From Phyllobacterium trifolii (GTDB lineage: Bacteria; Pseudomonadota; Alphaproteobacteria; Rhizobiales; Rhizobiaceae), in contig NZ_JACHXN010000032.1 of NCBI RefSeq assembly GCF_014192095.1, positions 1-51,152 of the forward strand: a stretch of 51,152 bases of DNA, read 5' to 3'. Numbering within the stretch: the first letter of the stretch is position 1; every line of letters starts with the position of its first letter. The notes under the pieces were generated by a model that worked only from the letters and a program-made list of their open reading frames with translations, did not search any database and had not been told where the DNA came from. This document shows positions 1 through 8,441 of the stretch, piece after piece. Position numbers and translations under genes: made by a program.

Positions 1-26
1 TCGATCTGGGAGTAGGTGCGTTCCAT
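1..26 (-). CDS. Start of a gene cut by the window edge, possibly IS30-type transposase
   Basis: Eight codons are visible on the minus strand from an ATG at 26, reading MERTYSQI. A good ribosome binding site (AAGGA) lies 7 nt upstream. The peptide resembles the N-terminus of IS30-family transposases (M-x-R-x-Y-x-Q-hydrophobic). Eight residues are too few for a firm call, so the family is an inference. If right, the region from 27 to about 158 could contain the end of that insertion sequence. Confidence 0.3.
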
Positions 27-158
27 GGGCAAGTCCTTGCGCGTGATAAACCATTGTTATCTATCGCAAGTCGCGCTTCATCCTTGAACCCACCCGGCTA
101 CAAATTGAGATCGCATAAGATAGATTATGGAACTAACCTATATGGGCAAACAGGCAAT

Positions 159-629
159 TCAGCATGCAATATCGGCGATTTGCGCCTTTGCAGCTTTGGC
201 CAATGCCTCTGGTTTGCTGGGGAAAACGAAGTTGGTTCCTCCTGCTGCAGCCCACACAACATCGAACTGCATCAGGCTTTCGTCGGCATAAGCCTTGATA
301 TCGATCAGATGTCCCAGTGGTGAAACGCCGCCAATGGCAAAACCTGTTTCCTTGCGGATATATTTGGGATCAGCCCTGTGCAATGTCTCGCCGGTCAGCC
401 TGGCAGCTTTGACGAGATCAAGCTTGCGTGGACCCGAAACGAGAAACAGATAAAGGCTTCGCGTATCAGCACCTTGAAAAATCAAGGATTTGACGATCTG
501 CGCCACGGTGACGCCGCACTGGATCGCCGCGTCTTCAGCGGTATGGGTCGAATCGGACATTTGGCGAATTTCGATATCAAGACCGGCTGCATGAGCTGCC
601 TGACGCACACGCTCGACGCTCTTGCTCAT
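159..629 (-). CDS. YbaK/EbsC-type aminoacyl-tRNA deacylase domain protein
   Basis: This 156-residue protein matches in length and layout the YbaK/ProX domain, which hydrolyses mischarged tRNAs such as Cys-tRNA(Pro) in the cytoplasm. Visible family features are the hydrophobic strand IVKSLIF near residue 45, the conserved lysine there, and the glycine-rich stretch FAIGGVSPLGH around residues 97-107, which forms the substrate pocket. The start ATG at 629 overlaps the stop of the upstream hydrolase gene by 4 nt, so the two are probably translationally coupled at the end of the metG-tatD run. The exact tRNA substrate cannot be read from sequence. Confidence 0.85.
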   Translation of the reverse strand: MSKSVERVRQAAHAAGLDIEIRQMSDSTHTAEDAAIQCGVTVAQIVKSLIFQGADTRSLYLFLVSGPRKLDLVKAARLTGETLHRADPKYIRKETGFAIGGVSPLGHLIDIKAYADESLMQFDVVWAAAGGTNFVFPSKPEALAKAAKAQIADIAC

Positions 630-1435
630 AGTTCGACCTCGAACGACAAACCGTCATAGGCCGGCTCGACGTTGTCCGGAGTCTCACGCAGCACAGTTCC
701 ATAATCCAAAGGTATGTGCATATGGGTCAAGATCGCTCGACGCGGCTTGAGCTTTCCAATCCATTCCATTGATTCATTTAATGAAAAATGGCTTGGATGC
801 GTTCTGTACTGGAGAGCATCGATTACCAATGTATCGAGATCGAAGAGTTGTGCTGCAGTCGTATCGGGAAATGCGCTGACATCCGAGCAATAGGCCACAT
901 TGGCAATCCGGAACGCTAGAGAAAGAATATCGCCATGGATCTGCGGCAGCGGTAGAAAGCGTATCGCGCCGCCCAGCCCGTCAATCTCGAAGGCTTCATG
1001 ATGAATAATCTCGTGCGGTCGCAGGATTGGTGGATAACTCGAACCTTCCGGGGTTTTAAAGCAATAGCCAAAACCTTCCATCAGGCGCCGCTGCGTCATT
1101 GCATCAGCATAGATATCCACCAAGTCGCGGCGATCGATGACGAATGTGCGCAGATCGTCCAGGCCGTGGATATGGTCAGCATGCGCATGGGTATAGACAA
1201 CCGCGTCGAGCTTTCCAGAACCGAAATCGATCATCTGCGAGCGAAAATCCGGTCCCGTATCGATGATCACCGTCGTCACACCGCCATGATGCGCAATTCG
1301 CTCAACCAGCATGGCTGCACGCCGTCGCTTGTTCTTCGGCTCGTTCGGATCACAGCTGCCCCAATCGCCATTGATGCGTGGTGTGCCCGGAGACGAACCG
1401 CAACCAAGAATGGTGAAGCGCAAGCGATCAGGCAT
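626..1435 (-). CDS. MBL-fold metallo-hydrolase (PhnP/RNase Z-like)
   Basis: A 269-residue metallo-beta-lactamase-fold enzyme. The metal-binding motif THAHADHIHGLDDLR is intact, with further ligands expected in the YCSDVSAFPD and LTHMHIPLDYG segments. It resembles the PhnP-like phosphodiesterases that commonly follow tatD in Rhizobiales. I chose the ATG at 1435 because it has a GGAG box 6 nt upstream; an alternative GTG five codons earlier lacks one. The gene overlaps the end of tatD by 8 nt and the start of the YbaK gene by 4 nt. The physiological substrate is unknown; PhnP itself acts on cyclic ribose phosphates, but no phosphonate genes are nearby. Confidence 0.88.
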   Translation of the reverse strand: MPDRLRFTILGCGSSPGTPRINGDWGSCDPNEPKNKRRRAAMLVERIAHHGGVTTVIIDTGPDFRSQMIDFGSGKLDAVVYTHAHADHIHGLDDLRTFVIDRRDLVDIYADAMTQRRLMEGFGYCFKTPEGSSYPPILRPHEIIHHEAFEIDGLGGAIRFLPLPQIHGDILSLAFRIANVAYCSDVSAFPDTTAAQLFDLDTLVIDALQYRTHPSHFSLNESMEWIGKLKPRRAILTHMHIPLDYGTVLRETPDNVEPAYDGLSFEVEL

Positions 1436-2228
1436 TTGTGGCTCCAGCACTTGGCCTTGGCATCTTGGCGAACAGGCGGAATACGTTGTCGGTTGTTATT
1501 TCGCCGACCTCGTCTTCACTCACGCCAATCGTCTCGGCCAGTACAGCCGCCGTATGCCGGACAAAGCTTGGCTCGTTGCGATGGCCGCGATGCGGCATCG
1601 GCGCAAGATATGGCGCATCTGTCTCGACCAGGAGCCGATCTCGCGGCACGTTTTTGGCGATTTCGCGTATCTCAGGTGAATTCTTGAATGTCAGAATACC
1701 GGAGAACGACACATAACCGCCGAGGTCTACGCCCACTCGCGCCAGTTCCGCACCGGACGAAAAGCAGTGCAAAATGAAGGGGAAGGCGCCCTTCCCTGTT
1801 TCTTCTGTTAGAATTGAAATCATATCATCATCGGCAGCGCGGGCGTGAATGACCAATGGCAAGCCCGTGGCGCGGGAAGCGGCAATATGAGTGCGAAAAC
1901 CCTGCGCTTGCGCTTCCGGAGGCGCATAGTCGTAATGGTAATCAAGTCCGGCTTCGCCGATAGCGACCACCTTCGGATGCTCCGACAAGCGGATCAGGTC
2001 GTCCGCCGTCACATCGAGCTCTTCATGGGCATTATTGGGGTGCGTTCCAACTGATGCGTAGACGCTGTCATACTGTTCCGCGATCTTTATGATATCGCCA
2101 AAGCGCCGCACGCGTGTGCAAATCGTTACCAGCCGCATGATGTTATAGTCCAGCGCCCGCTGTACGATGGCATCCCGTTCCTCGGCAAAATCCGCAAAAT
2201 CGAGGTGGCAATGACTATCGACAAGCAT
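1428..2228 (-). CDS. TatD-family metal-dependent DNase/hydrolase
   Basis: A 266-residue TatD/YcfH-type amidohydrolase-fold protein. The start shows the canonical DSHCHLDF motif (metal-binding H-x-H). GEAGLDYHY carries the bridging acid residue, VIHARAADDD and ILHCFSSG supply further histidines, and VETDAPYLAP is the C-terminal aspartate motif. TatD proteins are 3'-5' exonucleases acting on damaged DNA or RNA. The gene starts only 4 nt after metG stops, so it sits in the same operon; this metG-tatD pairing is widespread in bacteria. Product family is secure, the precise in vivo substrate is not. Confidence 0.93.
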   Translation of the reverse strand: MLVDSHCHLDFADFAEERDAIVQRALDYNIMRLVTICTRVRRFGDIIKIAEQYDSVYASVGTHPNNAHEELDVTADDLIRLSEHPKVVAIGEAGLDYHYDYAPPEAQAQGFRTHIAASRATGLPLVIHARAADDDMISILTEETGKGAFPFILHCFSSGAELARVGVDLGGYVSFSGILTFKNSPEIREIAKNVPRDRLLVETDAPYLAPMPHRGHRNEPSFVRHTAAVLAETIGVSEDEVGEITTDNVFRLFAKMPRPSAGATNA

Positions 2229-2232
2229 GGAA

Positions 2233-3780
2233 CTAGTCTGCTTTTTCTGCTTCGACGTAACGCGGGAAGATCGGCTGCGGTGCCGGGAGATCAGTGCCAG
2301 GTATTAATTCGCTGGCTTTCAGATCGACAAAGTCCCGCTTGTCCGCCGGCACAGCCAGGATATCGAGGAGTTTGGCCGCTGATCCCGGTATGAACGGCTG
2401 GCAAAGAATGCCAATACGGCGGATCACTTCTGCCGTCACATAGAGCACCGTTTCCATGCGTGCTGGATCGGTTTTCTTAAGCGCCCACGGCTCCTGTGCG
2501 GCGAAATAACGATTGGCTTCAGCCACAACACCGAAGATCGCTGCCAGCGCCTGATGCAGCGCTTGGCTGCCAACGGCCTTGCGGGCGGTATCGAGCGCCG
2601 CCACGGCCTGATCGAGAATAGCCTTATCCGCGTCGGCCAACGCACCTGGCTGTGGAACCTTGGCGTCACAGTTCTTTGCAATCATGGACAATGAACGCTG
2701 CGCCAGATTGCCCAGGTCATTGGCGAGGTCGGCGTTCGTCCGGTTGACGATCGCCTCATGGCTATAGTTGCCATCCTGACCGAACGGGATTTCCCGAAGC
2801 AGGAAATAACGCAATTGATCGAGGCCGTAATGCTCCACCAATGCAGTCGGATCGATGACGTTGCCAACCGATTTCGACATTTTCTCGCCGCGGTTGAACA
2901 CGAAGCCATGTCCGAAAACGCGCTTCGGCAGTTCGATACCAGCGGACCAAAGAAAAGCTGGCCAATAGACCGAATGGAAGCGGATAATATCCTTGCCGAT
3001 GATATGAACGTCAGCTGGCCAATAGCGCCAACGCTCGGCGTTTTCATCGGGATAGCCCGCGGCGGTGATGTAATTCGTCAGCGCATCGACCCAAACATAC
3101 ATGACGTGTTTTTCATCGCCCGGAACCGGAATACCCCAATCGAAGGTTGTGCGCGACACAGACAGGTCCCTGAGACCTGATTTGACGAAGGAAACCACCT
3201 CGTTGCGCCGCTCATCCGGGCCTATGAAACCCGGATTGTCTGCATAAAGCTTCAACAAACGATCCTGATAGGCCGAAAGACGGAAGAAATAGCTCTCTTC
3301 TTCGATCCATTCCACAGGCGTGCCCTGCGGACCGTAACGTACATTGTCGGCACGCAGTTCCGTCTCTTCTTCCTGGTAATAGGCTTCATCGCGCACGGAA
3401 TACCATCCGGCATAACCACCTTTATAAATATCCCCGGCATCAGCCATCTTCTGCCAGATGGCTTGCGACGATTTGTAATGCCGCTCTTCGGTTGTGCGAA
3501 TGAAATCATCATAGGAAGCATTCAAAAGATGCCCCATGTCACGGAAAAGCTTGGCATTTCTGTCCGCGAGTTCGCGTGGCGTAATGCCCTCTTTGCGCGC
3601 AGTCTGCAGCATCTTGATGCCATGTTCGTCCGTGCCACTCAGGAACAGAACGTCCTTGCCGTCATGGCGATTGAAGCGCGCGATCGCATCGGTCGCGATG
3701 AGCTCATAGGCATGGCCGATGTGCGGGCTTCCGTTCGGATAGGAAATGGCAGTTGTGATGTAAAATGTTTCGCGGCTCAT
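2233..3780 (-). CDS. metG: Methionyl-tRNA synthetase
   Basis: A 515-residue class I aminoacyl-tRNA synthetase that charges tRNA(Met). The ATP-binding HIGH motif is at about residues 20-23 (PHIGHAYE) and KMSKS is at about residue 300 (EKMSKSVGN). The connective insertion lacks the paired zinc-binding cysteines ([15 protein letters not shown] takes their place), so it belongs to the short, zinc-free MetG form. There is no C-terminal EMAP/Trbp111 dimerisation domain, in line with about 515 residues. It lies 95 nt downstream of holB and 4 nt upstream of tatD in a compact minus-strand operon. No sign of damage. Confidence 0.97.
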   Translation of the reverse strand: MSRETFYITTAISYPNGSPHIGHAYELIATDAIARFNRHDGKDVLFLSGTDEHGIKMLQTARKEGITPRELADRNAKLFRDMGHLLNASYDDFIRTTEERHYKSSQAIWQKMADAGDIYKGGYAGWYSVRDEAYYQEEETELRADNVRYGPQGTPVEWIEEESYFFRLSAYQDRLLKLYADNPGFIGPDERRNEVVSFVKSGLRDLSVSRTTFDWGIPVPGDEKHVMYVWVDALTNYITAAGYPDENAERWRYWPADVHIIGKDIIRFHSVYWPAFLWSAGIELPKRVFGHGFVFNRGEKMSKSVGNVIDPTALVEHYGLDQLRYFLLREIPFGQDGNYSHEAIVNRTNADLANDLGNLAQRSLSMIAKNCDAKVPQPGALADADKAILDQAVAALDTARKAVGSQALHQALAAIFGVVAEANRYFAAQEPWALKKTDPARMETVLYVTAEVIRRIGILCQPFIPGSAAKLLDILAVPADKRDFVDLKASELIPGTDLPAPQPIFPRYVEAEKAD

Positions 3781-3875
3781 GCGTGACCTGATTTCGTCTT
3801 TGGTTTGGGCATCTTGGGAAAAAACGTCTGGCTGACATAACGCAAGTCGGACCTGATTGCCATACCGGCAGACCT

Positions 3876-4934
3876 CTATCTGCCCGATAGAGCGCGGTGC
3901 GTCCTTTCGAGGAAAATCAGCACAGTCTGCTTGCGGTCGAGATTGAAGGCGGCGGCTTCCCTCGCCTCGTTCTGCATGTCCTGCCAGATACCGGACCAGC
4001 GGTTCGCCTGCGAACCTGCGCCCTGCTCTGCGCTGAGCCGCGCCTTCACTGCTATGCGCCCCAGCAGATCATCGAGAAAAAGATCGTACTGGATCTCGGC
4101 GTCGCGTCCCGACAACGCGGTTGCCAACGCCTGGGCTTTGGGCACGTCGAATACAGGATTGCTTAGGATAGCATCGGTTGCCCCCGAGATTTCCAGCCCG
4201 CCAAATGCCAGTAACAAAGCAGCTTTCCGAACACTGCCGTCCGCATGGGCGATGAGCGAATCCGCGTCGGGCAATCGCTCGGTATCGAGATCGATCGCCG
4301 AGAGAGCAGCGAGCAGATCCTGGCGTTCAAGCGGTTCAAAACGGATCGATTGGCAGCGCGAGCGGATTGTCGGTAGCAGCCTGCCGGAGGAATGCGAGAT
4401 CAGAATGAAGAGGGTCCGCTGCGGCGGCTCTTCAAGAGTCTTCAGTAACGCATTGGCCGCATTGCGGTTCATGTCATCTGCAGGATCGACAATAACAATA
4501 CGCCAAGCGCCATCATGAGAGGTACGGTTTAGGAAATGCGCGACCCGTCTGATCTCATCAACCGTGATACCGGTCTTGAACTTGCCCGTTTTGGCATCTA
4601 TCGGGCGGTTGATATGCAGCACGGACAGGTGCGTTCCGCTCGCGAGTTGCCGGTAAGGCGCAACGGTAAAATCCGGCTCAGTAAGCGTCAGCGGTGCCTC
4701 GCGTTCCGCAGGGTATTTCAACATGTGACCGGCTAGATGAAACGCCAAAGTTGCCTTGCCGACACCCTGCGCACCCTCAAGCAACAATGCATGGTGCATC
4801 TGACCGGACTGATAGGATTGCGCGAGAAAAGACCTTATCCCGGCGTGACCGAACAGCGCAGGATTGGCCGAAGGCGCAGGAACACCATCGATGGTATCGT
4901 GGGTTGCCGGCACGTCGAGGGTAGTGTCGCTCAT
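3876..4934 (-). CDS. holB: DNA polymerase III subunit delta-prime
   Basis: A 352-residue AAA+ clamp-loader subunit. A P-loop-like GAQGVGKAT is near residue 60, a sensor region [23 protein letters not shown] follows at about residue 150, and SRCQSIRF corresponds to the conserved SRC motif. In the clamp loader delta-prime is the rigid stator that helps load the beta sliding clamp. Its ATG overlaps the tmk stop by 4 nt, the classic tmk-holB pair, so translation is likely coupled. The N-terminal ~25 residues are polar and low in conservation, as in other alphaproteobacterial versions. Confidence 0.95.
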   Translation of the reverse strand: MSDTTLDVPATHDTIDGVPAPSANPALFGHAGIRSFLAQSYQSGQMHHALLLEGAQGVGKATLAFHLAGHMLKYPAEREAPLTLTEPDFTVAPYRQLASGTHLSVLHINRPIDAKTGKFKTGITVDEIRRVAHFLNRTSHDGAWRIVIVDPADDMNRNAANALLKTLEEPPQRTLFILISHSSGRLLPTIRSRCQSIRFEPLERQDLLAALSAIDLDTERLPDADSLIAHADGSVRKAALLLAFGGLEISGATDAILSNPVFDVPKAQALATALSGRDAEIQYDLFLDDLLGRIAVKARLSAEQGAGSQANRWSGIWQDMQNEAREAAAFNLDRKQTVLIFLERTHRALSGR

Positions 4935-5632
4935 TTCGCTACCTCGATGCCTTGCTTCGCCCTCAGGCCGCGGCTGGTCTTCAACAGGTCGACCAGTGCG
5001 GCGATGTCAGCTGCAATCTCGTCGGCCGGGCGATTTGCAGCGATCACCTTGCAGCGCTCGGGTTCTGCGGTCGCAATGGCAAGATAGGCGTCACGGCGCT
5101 TGCGGTGCAGATCGATCGTTTCCTTTTCGAAGCGGTCGGCAGTCCCTGCCCCACGCCGTGCATGGGCGCGTTGCAGGCCGACCTCAGCCGGCAGGTCGAG
5201 AATGATCGTCATATCCGGCATCAGACCATTGATTGCGGCGCGTTCAATAGCGCGCATCAAATCCGGATCTAGATTGCCGGTCACACCCTGATAGACGCGG
5301 CTGGAGTCGATGTAGCGGTCGCAAAGCACCATTTGGCCGGCCTTCAGTGCTTGACGTATAACTTGCTCCACATGGTCGTTGCGCGCCGCGGCAAACAGCA
5401 AGGCTTCCATGGCCGGGCCGAAAGGTTCGGCGGCGCCGCTCAATATGACATGACGCACGGCTTCCGCACCCGGCGAACCGCCTGGCTCGCGCGTTACCAG
5501 CACATCATCGCCATCGGCGCGCAAATGATCCGCTAACAGGCCAATCTGTGTGGATTTGCCCGCGCCCTCGCCGCCCTCAAATGTTATGAATAGTCCTTGC
5601 ACGCTATCAGCTGTCTTTCGATGCGGAGTCAC
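4931..5632 (-). CDS. tmk: Thymidylate kinase
   Basis: A 233-residue dTMP kinase that makes dTDP for DNA synthesis. The P-loop [11 protein letters not shown] lies at about residues 18-28, followed by TREPGG (substrate binding), the DRY motif in LCDRYIDSS, and a lid region with arginines. The start is a GTG at 5632; a second GTG ten codons later (before [10 protein letters not shown]) is possible because most Tmk proteins begin close to that point. It overlaps holB by 4 nt and lies 56 nt after the DacF-type gene, which supports co-transcription. Confidence 0.95.
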   Translation of the reverse strand: MTPHRKTADSVQGLFITFEGGEGAGKSTQIGLLADHLRADGDDVLVTREPGGSPGAEAVRHVILSGAAEPFGPAMEALLFAAARNDHVEQVIRQALKAGQMVLCDRYIDSSRVYQGVTGNLDPDLMRAIERAAINGLMPDMTIILDLPAEVGLQRAHARRGAGTADRFEKETIDLHRKRRDAYLAIATAEPERCKVIAANRPADEIAADIAALVDLLKTSRGLRAKQGIEVAK

Positions 5633-5688
5633 TGTCTATTGCAGATGGTTCTAGCGCTCGCAAAAGAAAAGGTCGAGGCGGGATTGTC

Positions 5689-6900
5689 TTAGAAATCGAG
5701 GCGCCGGACCCAACCTGTGGTCAATTCGAATACCGCGTCGAGCGAACGTTTTTTCAGATCACCACTCTCAATTGCCTCCGCCGTATAGACCGGCGTTTCC
5801 TGGACGAGTGCATCGCCGATCCATATCCGCAATGTGCCGACCGGCTGATCGGCTTTCAGCGGTGCCACCAATGGCCCTTGATAAACCACGTGCGCCTTCA
5901 GACGGTCGCGATTGGCCACTGGGATGAGAATGCTGATTTTCTCATGCGCTTTAAGAGCGACAGCTGATTTGATCCCGCCAAACACACTGGCTTCTCCAAC
6001 GATTTCACCCTCAGCGAAGACGTCAGCCTCCTCGAAGGCCTGATAGGCCCATTCGAAGATACGCTTGGCCTCTTCGGCGCGTTCCTTATCGCTGGCAAGG
6101 CCACTCAGCGCAACGATATAACGCCGTCCGTTCCGCTCCGTTGCGCCGACGATACCGTAGCCGGACTGTTCAGTGTAGCCTGTCCCCATGCCGTCTGCGC
6201 CGATATCGAGGCGCAGCAGTGGGTTGCGATTGCGCTGGAAGATATTATTCCAGGTGAAATTATCCTGCGCATAGGTCCGGTAATACTCGGGATATTCGTG
6301 CTTGATGTGGCGCGCCAGAGTGACGAGATCTGTCAGCGAAACCCTTTGCTTCGGATCAGGTAGCCCGGTCGAGTTGGTGAAGTTCGAGCTCTTCAGGCCA
6401 ATGTCCTTCGCCCGGGCGTTCATCATCTCGGCGAATTTTTGTTCCGAGCCGCCAATGCCCTCTGCGAGGATAATACAGCCATCATTGGCCGATTGGACGA
6501 TAACCCCCTGGATCAAGTCGCCAACGCTGATGTAGGATTTCAGCTTGGCAAACATGGTCGAACCGCCCGATGGCGCGCCGCCTGTTCGCCAGGCATTCTC
6601 GCTCACCATGTATTGTGTCGATGGCGTGATCTCGCCTGTCTTGAGCGCATGAAAGACCACTTCCATGGTCATCAACTTGGCAAGTGCGGCCGGTTCGATC
6701 AGTGTGTCAGGTGATTTTGCATAGAGGATCGTGCCGGTCTGATCCTCGACCATCAGCGCCTGCTTGGCCTTGGTATCAAACAGCGCATCCTGGGCGTTCG
6801 TCCCGCCAGCTGAAGCAAGAGCCATTGCCACGCCCAAAACAAAAATACGAAATGGCGCAGTCAGAGAACGTCCAAGCCGTTCGATATCAATTGCCGTCAT
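5689..6900 (-). CDS. DacF-type penicillin-binding protein lacking catalytic residues (pseudoenzyme)
   Basis: A 403-residue protein with a signal peptide (residues ~15-36, cleavage near TNAQ), a full D-alanyl-D-alanine carboxypeptidase (peptidase S11) domain and a C-terminal beta-rich PBP5-type domain. The fold is well conserved, but the catalytic SxxK tetrad reads A72-L-A-K75 and the KTG triad reads G239-T-G241; SAN (S137-A-N139) is intact. The codons are GCA at 6685-6687 and GGG at 6184-6186. The nucleophile and the KTG lysine are therefore both missing, and acyl-enzyme chemistry should be impossible. I chose the ATG at 6900, which overlaps the rlpA stop by 14 nt; longer forms would run through rlpA. 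The protein could be a periplasmic peptidoglycan-binding scaffold. Confidence 0.9.
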   Translation of the reverse strand: MTAIDIERLGRSLTAPFRIFVLGVAMALASAGGTNAQDALFDTKAKQALMVEDQTGTILYAKSPDTLIEPAALAKLMTMEVVFHALKTGEITPSTQYMVSENAWRTGGAPSGGSTMFAKLKSYISVGDLIQGVIVQSANDGCIILAEGIGGSEQKFAEMMNARAKDIGLKSSNFTNSTGLPDPKQRVSLTDLVTLARHIKHEYPEYYRTYAQDNFTWNNIFQRNRNPLLRLDIGADGMGTGYTEQSGYGIVGATERNGRRYIVALSGLASDKERAEEAKRIFEWAYQAFEEADVFAEGEIVGEASVFGGIKSAVALKAHEKISILIPVANRDRLKAHVVYQGPLVAPLKADQPVGTLRIWIGDALVQETPVYTAEAIESGDLKKRSLDAVFELTTGWVRRLDF

Positions 6901-8194
6901 CACGAACGACGAATGCATCGACCGCACCGGCCTTCCACGCCGCTTGCAGCAGGGTGTCGGCGTTCTTTCCAGCGCTTGCCCGGGCAATCAAGGCAATACG
7001 CGGGCCCTCGGGGCTGGCAATTTCAGACAACTCCACCTTGCCAAGCGGAGTAAGTGCGGACATCACCCGACGGGCTTCGGTCTTGTTGGCAAACAGGCCG
7101 ACATCGATGTATTCGCCCAACCCATCGGCGGCTCGCGGCATGTTGCTCATGCCCTTCCACGCGGTCGAAACAGCCTCTGGCGAAAGTAGGCTGTTTGCGG
7201 CTTGCGCGGTGCTATTTGCACTTGCGACGCGCTCACTGGCGTAGGAACTGATGAATGGAGACACCTGCTTGCCACCCTTGAGTGAGCCAATGAGGAGCGT
7301 TGGCTTGTCATCGATGTAGGGCCCGATCAGCGGTAGAACCGGAACGATGTCCATGTTGAAGGAAAGTCCTGAATCGTCCACGGGAGCCATCGCCTGCTGT
7401 GGTGCTGCAAGCTGAGCTGCCTGACCGTCCAGGGACATCGGTTGGCTACTGAGGCTCGCCACCTGGATACCGGCTGGCTGAGGCTGCGCCATGCCTGGAA
7501 TGGCGACAGATGTATGCCGCGTCGGCGTCGGCCCGTTCATGGCGATCATCACACCGGAAGCTGGCTGACCAATCGGATCGGGCGCGTTGGGACCGCGGTA
7601 AGAAGCCATCAGGAAACTATCATCGCGTCCTTCCAGCGGTGCACGCCCGACATATTCGACCTTCACATTGGCTGTGCCAGTATCATGATAGTCGAGGACC
7701 TGGGCTGCTCTTTGTGAAAGATCGATCAGGCGATTGCTATGGTAGGGGCCGCGATCATTGACGCGGACGATAACCGAACTGCCATTGGTCAGGTTTGTAA
7801 CACGAGCGTAACTCGGCAAAGGCATTGTCGGATGCGCGGCCGAGAGGTGGTTCATATCGTACACTTCGCCATTGGCAGTCAGGCGGCCATGGAAGGCGGA
7901 ACCATACCAGGATGCCCTGCCCTTGCGGACATAACCTGGCTCTTCCCTGGGGTAATACCATTTGCCTGCAACCTGATATGGTCGGCCGGTCTGGTTGCGC
8001 CCCCCGCCACGCGGCATATTGCGGAAATCGGTGACGACGCGTGGACTGGCTTTCACACCATATTCTGCTTCGGCGAAATATTCCTTGCCATGTGTTCGCT
8101 TGGCAATTTTGACCTGCGGCGACGATGCACAGGCTGCCATCAGGGCGCCCACTGCAACTACTCCCACAACGCGAAAAGCTTTGGCTTTTGACAA
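6887..8194 (-). CDS. rlpA: RlpA septal-ring lytic transglycosylase lipoprotein with SPOR domain
   Basis: A 435-residue lipoprotein. A signal peptide ends in the lipobox LMAAC (Cys ~22). The double-psi beta-barrel of RlpA follows at about residues 88-180 (RASWYGSAFHGRLTANGE, VRVNDRGPYHSNRLIDLS), then a long low-complexity linker rich in A, P, Q and S, and a C-terminal SPOR domain (EYIDVGLFANKTEARRVM) that binds denuded glycan at the septum. RlpA cleaves denuded glycan strands during daughter-cell separation. The only in-frame start near the signal peptide is a TTG at 8194 with a weak ribosome binding site. The next gene overlaps by 14 nt, which suggests coupled expression with the inactive DacF-type protein. 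Confidence 0.93.
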   Translation of the reverse strand: MSKAKAFRVVGVVAVGALMAACASSPQVKIAKRTHGKEYFAEAEYGVKASPRVVTDFRNMPRGGGRNQTGRPYQVAGKWYYPREEPGYVRKGRASWYGSAFHGRLTANGEVYDMNHLSAAHPTMPLPSYARVTNLTNGSSVIVRVNDRGPYHSNRLIDLSQRAAQVLDYHDTGTANVKVEYVGRAPLEGRDDSFLMASYRGPNAPDPIGQPASGVMIAMNGPTPTRHTSVAIPGMAQPQPAGIQVASLSSQPMSLDGQAAQLAAPQQAMAPVDDSGLSFNMDIVPVLPLIGPYIDDKPTLLIGSLKGGKQVSPFISSYASERVASANSTAQAANSLLSPEAVSTAWKGMSNMPRAADGLGEYIDVGLFANKTEARRVMSALTPLGKVELSEIASPEGPRIALIARASAGKNADTLLQAAWKAGAVDAFVVRDDGN

Positions 8195-8441
8195 TGCAAA
8201 CCGCCGGCCGCGCGGGCCGCCCCCAAGGATTTTGTAATTTGATAGACAGATCAGAATGCTGGCGCAACCCCGAGACCCATCATGGCAGCTGCACCAAGTG
8301 TATAAATGCCACCGATAGATTGATACCAGCTTAACAATATCTGGCCGCGGTTCTCTATTATCGCGTTCTTAAACGCCACCAGCGGTATGTGTTTGGAGTT
8401 GGTTCACTTTTTGTGTTCGACGGACTCATACTATGAGTTGT

